Of a stretch of 64,000 bases of DNA, positions 60,165 to 64,000 are shown in pieces. The notes beneath the pieces are model-generated. The model did no database searches. It was not told the DNA's origin and saw only the letters and a program-made list of their open reading frames with translations. Numbering within the stretch: position 1 is the first letter of the stretch; each line of letters opens with the position of its first letter. The stretch is taken from assembly GCF_002876705.1 (NCBI RefSeq), contig NZ_MDAG01000031.1:1-64000 (forward strand). The letters are read 5' to 3'. The DNA comes from Enterovibrio norvegicus_B (GTDB taxonomy: Bacteria; Pseudomonadota; Gammaproteobacteria; Enterobacterales; Vibrionaceae). The position numbers and the translations under genes are program-made.

Positions 60165-60359
60165 TTACTTAGACGGCCACATCATATATGCGATAACTGC
60201 ACCCGCGACGACTAAACACCCACCAATGCGTCGTAACGTAGCATCAGGTAACTGACTCATCTCACTCACCATATCGCGCCATTTGCTCGGAATGAGCATA
60301 GGACCCAAGCCTTCAACCACCAGCACTAACCCAAGAGCCAGTATGAGTTCCTTCCCCAT
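60165..60359 (-). CDS. DUF2065 (YjeT-like) small membrane protein
   Basis: A 64-residue protein with two membrane helices (ELILALGLVLVVEGLGPMLI and CLVVAGAVIAYMMW). DUF2065 genes commonly stand between hflC and purA, as here. Start ATG 60359 behind GAGGTG. The function is not known. Confidence 0.85.
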   Translation of the reverse strand: MGKELILALGLVLVVEGLGPMLIPSKWRDMVSEMSQLPDATLRRIGGCLVVAGAVIAYMMWPSK

Positions 60360-60379
60360 TTCACACCTCAATAAACAGA

Positions 60380-60413
60380 TAAAAAAAAGACAAGGCACAA
60401 AGGCCTTGTCTTT
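60380..60413 (-). terminator. Terminator after hflC
   Basis: GACAAGGC / GCCTTGTC stem followed leftward by a run of T residues, between hflC and the DUF2065 gene; that gene therefore has a separate promoter or depends on read-through. Confidence 0.75.
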
Positions 60414-60433
60414 CTATAACGCGACTAAATGTC

Positions 60434-61321
60434 TTAGTTAACGTTAAGGTTTGGTTCTTTCATGTAGCGGAAGAAATCACTGTTTGGATCCACAACCATG
60501 ATGTCGCCTTTGTTGTTAAAGCTCTTCTCATACGCTTGCAATGAGCGTAGGAAGTTATAAAACTCAGGTTCTTGGTTGAACGAAGTTGCGTAGATCTTCG
60601 CAACTTCAGCATCCGCTTCACCGCGTGTTACACGTGCTGTTTTTTCTGACTCAGCCAACACGGTTGCCACTTCAAGTTCCGCTTGGGCACGAATAACTTC
60701 GGCTTTCTCACGACCTTGTGAACGGTGACGACGTGCAACGGTCTCACGCTCTGCACGCATACGTGCATAGATAGAGCCACTGATTTCGTCAGGCAAGTTG
60801 ATCTTCTTAATACGAAGGTCAATCACTTCAATACCGATATCAGCCGCACTTTCTTGCGCTTCTTCCAGTACGTCAGCCATGACTTGCTCACGCTTCTCAG
60901 ACACGATTTCTTTAATCGTTTTCGAACCAATCTCGGCACGAAGACCATCGGCTACTTTACGTTGCAATAACGCTTCAGCTGTTAGTCGGTTACCACCACC
61001 AGTCGACAAGTAGTACTGACCAAAATCGCTAATACGCCATTTTACGTAAGAATCGATGATCACATCTTTTTTCTCAGACGTCACGAAACGGTCTGATTGG
61101 TCGTCCATGGTTTGGATACGTGCATCAAGCAATTGAACACGATCAAACAAAGGCACTTTGAATTGAAGACCTGGACCATAAATACGTGCCAAGTCATCAT
61201 CCGTTTTCAGTACACGACCGAAACGAATCACAATGCCTTTCTCGCCTTCATCGACGACAAACACAGACATCAAACCAACCACAATCGAAACGATGATGAG
61301 AGGGATTATTAGTTTACGCAT
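60434..61321 (-). CDS. hflC: FtsH-regulating membrane protein HflC
   Basis: A 295-residue SPFH/band-7 protein. An N-terminal anchor (LIIPLIIVSIVVGLMSVFVV) is followed by the band-7 domain and a long helix rich in Glu, Arg and Ala (REKAEVIRAQAELEVATVLA). With HflK it forms a cage around the FtsH protease. It begins 2 nt after the hflK stop. Confidence 0.96.
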   Translation of the reverse strand: MRKLIIPLIIVSIVVGLMSVFVVDEGEKGIVIRFGRVLKTDDDLARIYGPGLQFKVPLFDRVQLLDARIQTMDDQSDRFVTSEKKDVIIDSYVKWRISDFGQYYLSTGGGNRLTAEALLQRKVADGLRAEIGSKTIKEIVSEKREQVMADVLEEAQESAADIGIEVIDLRIKKINLPDEISGSIYARMRAERETVARRHRSQGREKAEVIRAQAELEVATVLAESEKTARVTRGEADAEVAKIYATSFNQEPEFYNFLRSLQAYEKSFNNKGDIMVVDPNSDFFRYMKEPNLNVN

Positions 61322-61323
61322 AA

Positions 61324-62472
61324 TTAATATCTCCCCTGACGATTCGTTTGGCGAGGTGAAGATGTACCAGGTGCAACCGTGGTGCTTTCAAGCTCAATGC
61401 CGTAATCAGACGCATTGCTATCCGTGGTTGAACGTTGCTGTGGTGTCTGACTCATGAGTTTATCCAAAGGCAAGTAAAGCAGGTTACTGCTGCCTTCTTT
61501 AGAGTCAATCAACACTTTACTGGTGTTACTAAACACGCTTTCCATCGTTTCTAGGTAGAGACGGTTTCGGGTAACTTCTGGAGCAGCTTGATACTCTGGC
61601 AGTAGTTTGTTGAACTGAGCAACGTCACCTTCTGCTTCGTTAACAATCTTCTCTTTGTAACCCAATGCTTCTTTCTTCAGACGTTCAGCACGGCCTTTTG
61701 CTTTTGGCAAAATGTCATTGCGGTACGCTTCTGCTTCACGAGTGAAACGCTCTTCATCTTCTCGTGCTGCGATAGCATCATCGAATGCGTCTTTGACTTG
61801 CTCAGGAGGACGCGCAGTATCGAAGTTAACGTCAACAACCAAAAGGCCCATGTCGTAACGATCGATAATACGGTTAATCTCAACCTGAGTGCGTTCACGG
61901 ATTTGTTGGCGACCCGTGGTTAGGATTTCATCCATCACCGCATCACCAATCACCGCGCGCAATGCAGAGTCAGTTGCTTGACGCAAGCTGTCATCTGCGT
62001 TGGTTACTGAATACAAATATTTTTGTGGATCAGCGACACGGTATTGCACGTCCATTTCAACGCGAACAACGTTTTCATCTTTGGTTAGCATGTCACCCGA
62101 ACCACGAAGAGAGCGGATCGCTTCTACGTTTACAGTAGTGACTTCATCAATGAAGTTCGGTTTCCAGTTAAGACCGGGTTGTACGACACGGTCGTACTCA
62201 CCAAAACGCAACACTACGCCACGCTCTGCTTCACCGATGGTGTAAAAGCCTGATACACCCCAAATGATCACACCCACAACGGCAATTGCGCCCAAACCAG
62301 CAGCACTGCCGCCACCAAAAGACGGCCCTTTGCCGCCAAACAGACCACTTAGCTTACGACTAAGCTTGCCAAATACCTCATCGAGGTCCGGCGGTCCTTG
62401 GTCACGACCTCCGCGATTACCCCACGGATCTTTGTCCTGACCGCCATTGTTTCCTGGCTCATTCCACGCCAT
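61324..62472 (-). CDS. hflK: FtsH-regulating membrane protein HflK
   Basis: A 382-residue partner of HflC. A Gly/Asn/Asp-rich N-terminal part (AWNEPGNNGGQDKDPWGNRG), one membrane helix (AIAVVGVIIWGVSGFYTIG), the SPFH domain (RGVVLRFGEYDRVVQPGLNW) and a coiled-coil region. Second in the order hflX-hflK-hflC. Confidence 0.96.
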   Translation of the reverse strand: MAWNEPGNNGGQDKDPWGNRGGRDQGPPDLDEVFGKLSRKLSGLFGGKGPSFGGGSAAGLGAIAVVGVIIWGVSGFYTIGEAERGVVLRFGEYDRVVQPGLNWKPNFIDEVTTVNVEAIRSLRGSGDMLTKDENVVRVEMDVQYRVADPQKYLYSVTNADDSLRQATDSALRAVIGDAVMDEILTTGRQQIRERTQVEINRIIDRYDMGLLVVDVNFDTARPPEQVKDAFDDAIAAREDEERFTREAEAYRNDILPKAKGRAERLKKEALGYKEKIVNEAEGDVAQFNKLLPEYQAAPEVTRNRLYLETMESVFSNTSKVLIDSKEGSSNLLYLPLDKLMSQTPQQRSTTDSNASDYGIELESTTVAPGTSSPRQTNRQGRY

Positions 62473-62507
62473 TAGAGCACTCCATCAGTATGATATGACG
62501 ATAGTTT

Positions 62508-63815
62508 TTATACTGTAACAGTCTGTTCAGTAACGATAAAGTTACCGAGATCACTGTCTTCCCGTTTTTTTAGCCTCATCCAATCAGTCTGAGGTAACCG
62601 TACATCGACTAGCAAACTTCCGTCCGGCTCGTATTCTTCGTGCAAAATACATCGCAACTGACAGAATTTACTGTGCAATCTGCCAATGGCTGCGGGTGGA
62701 ATACGTAAGCGATAGCTTACCATAGTCCCCGCGAGCCTCTCGGTCAGTGCCTCAAAAAGAAGATCTATACCCCGATCTGCAAGTGCCGACACCCAAACAA
62801 TACGGGGGACGCCTTCTTCATCACGCTCAATACGCGGTGAAGTATCTTCCATATTGTCGATCTTGTTCATCACGAGCAAGGTCGGGACGTCACCAGCATC
62901 GATCTCTTCCAAAACAACGTTGACGGCGTCAATGTTTTCTCTGAAACGATCATCGCTGGCATCGATCACATGCAACAACAGTGTTGCTTCTTGTGTCTCT
63001 TTTAACGTTGCTTTAAATGCTGCAACCAGGTCATGAGGCAAGTGACGAATAAATCCCACAGTATCTGCAAGAATCGTGTCACCAACATCTTCCACTTCAA
63101 TCTTGCGAAGCGTCGGGTCGAGTGTCGCAAACAATTGGTCTGCGGCATAAACGCCTGCTTCGGTAATACGATTAAAGAGGGTTGATTTGCCAGCATTGGT
63201 GTAACCCACCAAAGACAACGTCGGAATTTCAGCACGGTTACGTGCTCGACGCCCCTGCTCGCGCTGTTTCGCTACCTTATCAAGTCTACGCAAAATCGCT
63301 TTAACGCGATCACGTAATAGGCGTCTATCGGTTTCGAGCTGGCTTTCACCAGGACCACGTAAACCAATTCCCCCTTTCTGACGTTCAAGGTGCGTCCAGC
63401 CACGAATGAGTCGCGTAGAAAGATGTCGAAGCTGAGCAAGCTCAACTTGTAACTTACCTTCGTGCGTTCGCGCTCGCTGAGCAAAGATATCGAGGATCAA
63501 ACCCGTTCGGTCAAGCACTCGACACTGAACCAAACGTTCTAAGTTTCGTTCCTGTGCGGGTGTTAACGAATGATTAAATAAGACAATTTCAGCCCCGAGC
63601 ATTCGGACTGCGTCTGCGATTTCGAGGGCTTTACCTTCACCAACAAAGTATTTGGAATGCGGGGTCTGACGGCTGCCTGTTACAGTTTGCAGCTTGGTCA
63701 CCCCCGCAGACGATACCAGCATTTCAAATTCGCTGAGATCTTCCCATTCACCTTCTTGAGTGAAGTTGATATGAACTAAAACAGCCTGTTCACCGGCTTC
63801 GTAACGGTCAAACAA
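62508..63815 (-). CDS. hflX: Ribosome-splitting GTPase HflX
   Basis: A 435-residue protein starting with TTG at 63815, with AAGGAG eight bases upstream; the N-terminus MFDRYEAGEQAVLVHINFTQ equals the family start. The N-terminal HflX domain (RARTHEGKLQVELAQLRHLS) and G domain (GYTNAGKSTLFNRI, DTVGFIRHLPHDL, MNKID) are complete. HflX splits stalled ribosomes under stress. Confidence 0.96.
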   Translation of the reverse strand: MFDRYEAGEQAVLVHINFTQEGEWEDLSEFEMLVSSAGVTKLQTVTGSRQTPHSKYFVGEGKALEIADAVRMLGAEIVLFNHSLTPAQERNLERLVQCRVLDRTGLILDIFAQRARTHEGKLQVELAQLRHLSTRLIRGWTHLERQKGGIGLRGPGESQLETDRRLLRDRVKAILRRLDKVAKQREQGRRARNRAEIPTLSLVGYTNAGKSTLFNRITEAGVYAADQLFATLDPTLRKIEVEDVGDTILADTVGFIRHLPHDLVAAFKATLKETQEATLLLHVIDASDDRFRENIDAVNVVLEEIDAGDVPTLLVMNKIDNMEDTSPRIERDEEGVPRIVWVSALADRGIDLLFEALTERLAGTMVSYRLRIPPAAIGRLHSKFCQLRCILHEEYEPDGSLLVDVRLPQTDWMRLKKREDSDLGNFIVTEQTVTV

Positions 63816-63841
63816 GCGATCAACTCCTTACCAAAGGATTG

Positions 63842-64000
63842 TTACTCCTCAGTTTTTTCTTGCGGACGATCGTTCGGAGAACGCTCGTTAGTATTATTGT
63901 GATGATGATTTACTGGGCGAGCAGGTACAACTGTAGAGATCGCATGTTTGTAAACCATTTGATTCACGGTGTTTTTCAGCAGGATCACGAACTGGTCAAA
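63842..64000 (-). CDS. hfq: RNA chaperone Hfq, C-terminal part (runs off right edge)
   Basis: The 52 visible codons read FDQFVILLKNTVNQMVYKHA then ISTVVPARP, which is the Sm2 motif region (YKHAIST) of Hfq, followed by the His/Asn-rich disordered tail and a stop at 63842. The start lies beyond base 64000. It is first in the hfq-hflX-hflK-hflC order, 26 nt upstream of hflX. Confidence 0.96.
   Translation of the reverse strand, partial: FDQFVILLKNTVNQMVYKHAISTVVPARPVNHHHNNTNERSPNDRPQEKTEE

Noticed and set aside
1..64000. CRISPR array, tRNA or rRNA genes, insertion sequences
   Set aside because: No regularly spaced repeats, cloverleaf-like sequences or transposase frames were seen. A systematic search could not be run.

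Overview
The window reads as part of a Vibrionaceae chromosome (Vibrio, Grimontia or Enterovibrio type; the sequence does not settle the genus). Evidence is a MotX polar-flagellar sodium-motor gene beside purA, the blocks hfq-hflX-hflK-hflC, rpsF-priB-rpsR-rplI, dnaB-alr and pgi-cheX-zur, and a P2-type prophage whose tail genes resemble those of Vibrio/Haemophilus phages K139 and HP1.

1-30.6 kb is most of a myovirus-type prophage of the P2/HP1/K139 group. It contains a CI-like repressor, Cox-like and CII-like regulators, a PrtN-like gene, two orphan DNA methyltransferases (C5-cytosine and N6-adenine), an HUH rolling-circle replication protein, a DEDDh exonuclease, a tandem Ogr/Delta zinc-finger activator, the head genes Q-P-O-N-M-L, the tail genes R-S-sheath-tube, a lysis block, tail chaperones joined by a -1 frameshift, the tape measure, W/J/I/H, and hub and spike genes. 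The integrase is not seen and presumably lies left of the window. The tail fibre carries an SGNH hydrolase domain. The right prophage end lies inside dusA: codons 1-35 of dusA remain on the minus strand at 30.6-30.7 kb, then the reading frame runs into phage DNA and stops.

30.7-44.6 kb is host DNA. Two divergent gene remnants (a CxxCH protein and a MarR-like C-terminus) are followed by zur, cheX, pgi, a YjbQ-family gene, a secreted Calx-beta-like protein, an Omp85-type barrel, alr, dnaB, a DUF481 outer-membrane gene, a 748-base assembly gap bordered by a heptanucleotide repeat, and rplI-rpsR-priB-rpsF.

45.0-52.5 kb is the most interesting region. It is a compact operon of a free-standing PRD protein, an SFCGS glycine-rich protein, a DUF4312 protein, two multi-span membrane proteins (DUF4311, DUF4310), an amidohydrolase/deacetylase, a DgaE-type PLP ammonia lyase and a DgaF-type KDGP aldolase. 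A PRD/EIIB/EIIA transcription regulator follows. No recognisable PTS permease is present, so the conserved DUF proteins are good candidates for a non-classical, PTS-linked uptake system for an amino-sugar acid. The enzymes would deacylate it, remove ammonia and cleave the product to pyruvate and glyceraldehyde-3-phosphate.

52.6-64.0 kb is conserved housekeeping: rlmB, rnr, nsrR, divergent hmpA with two NsrR-like boxes, motX, purA, a DUF2065 gene, hflC, hflK, hflX and the 3' end of hfq.
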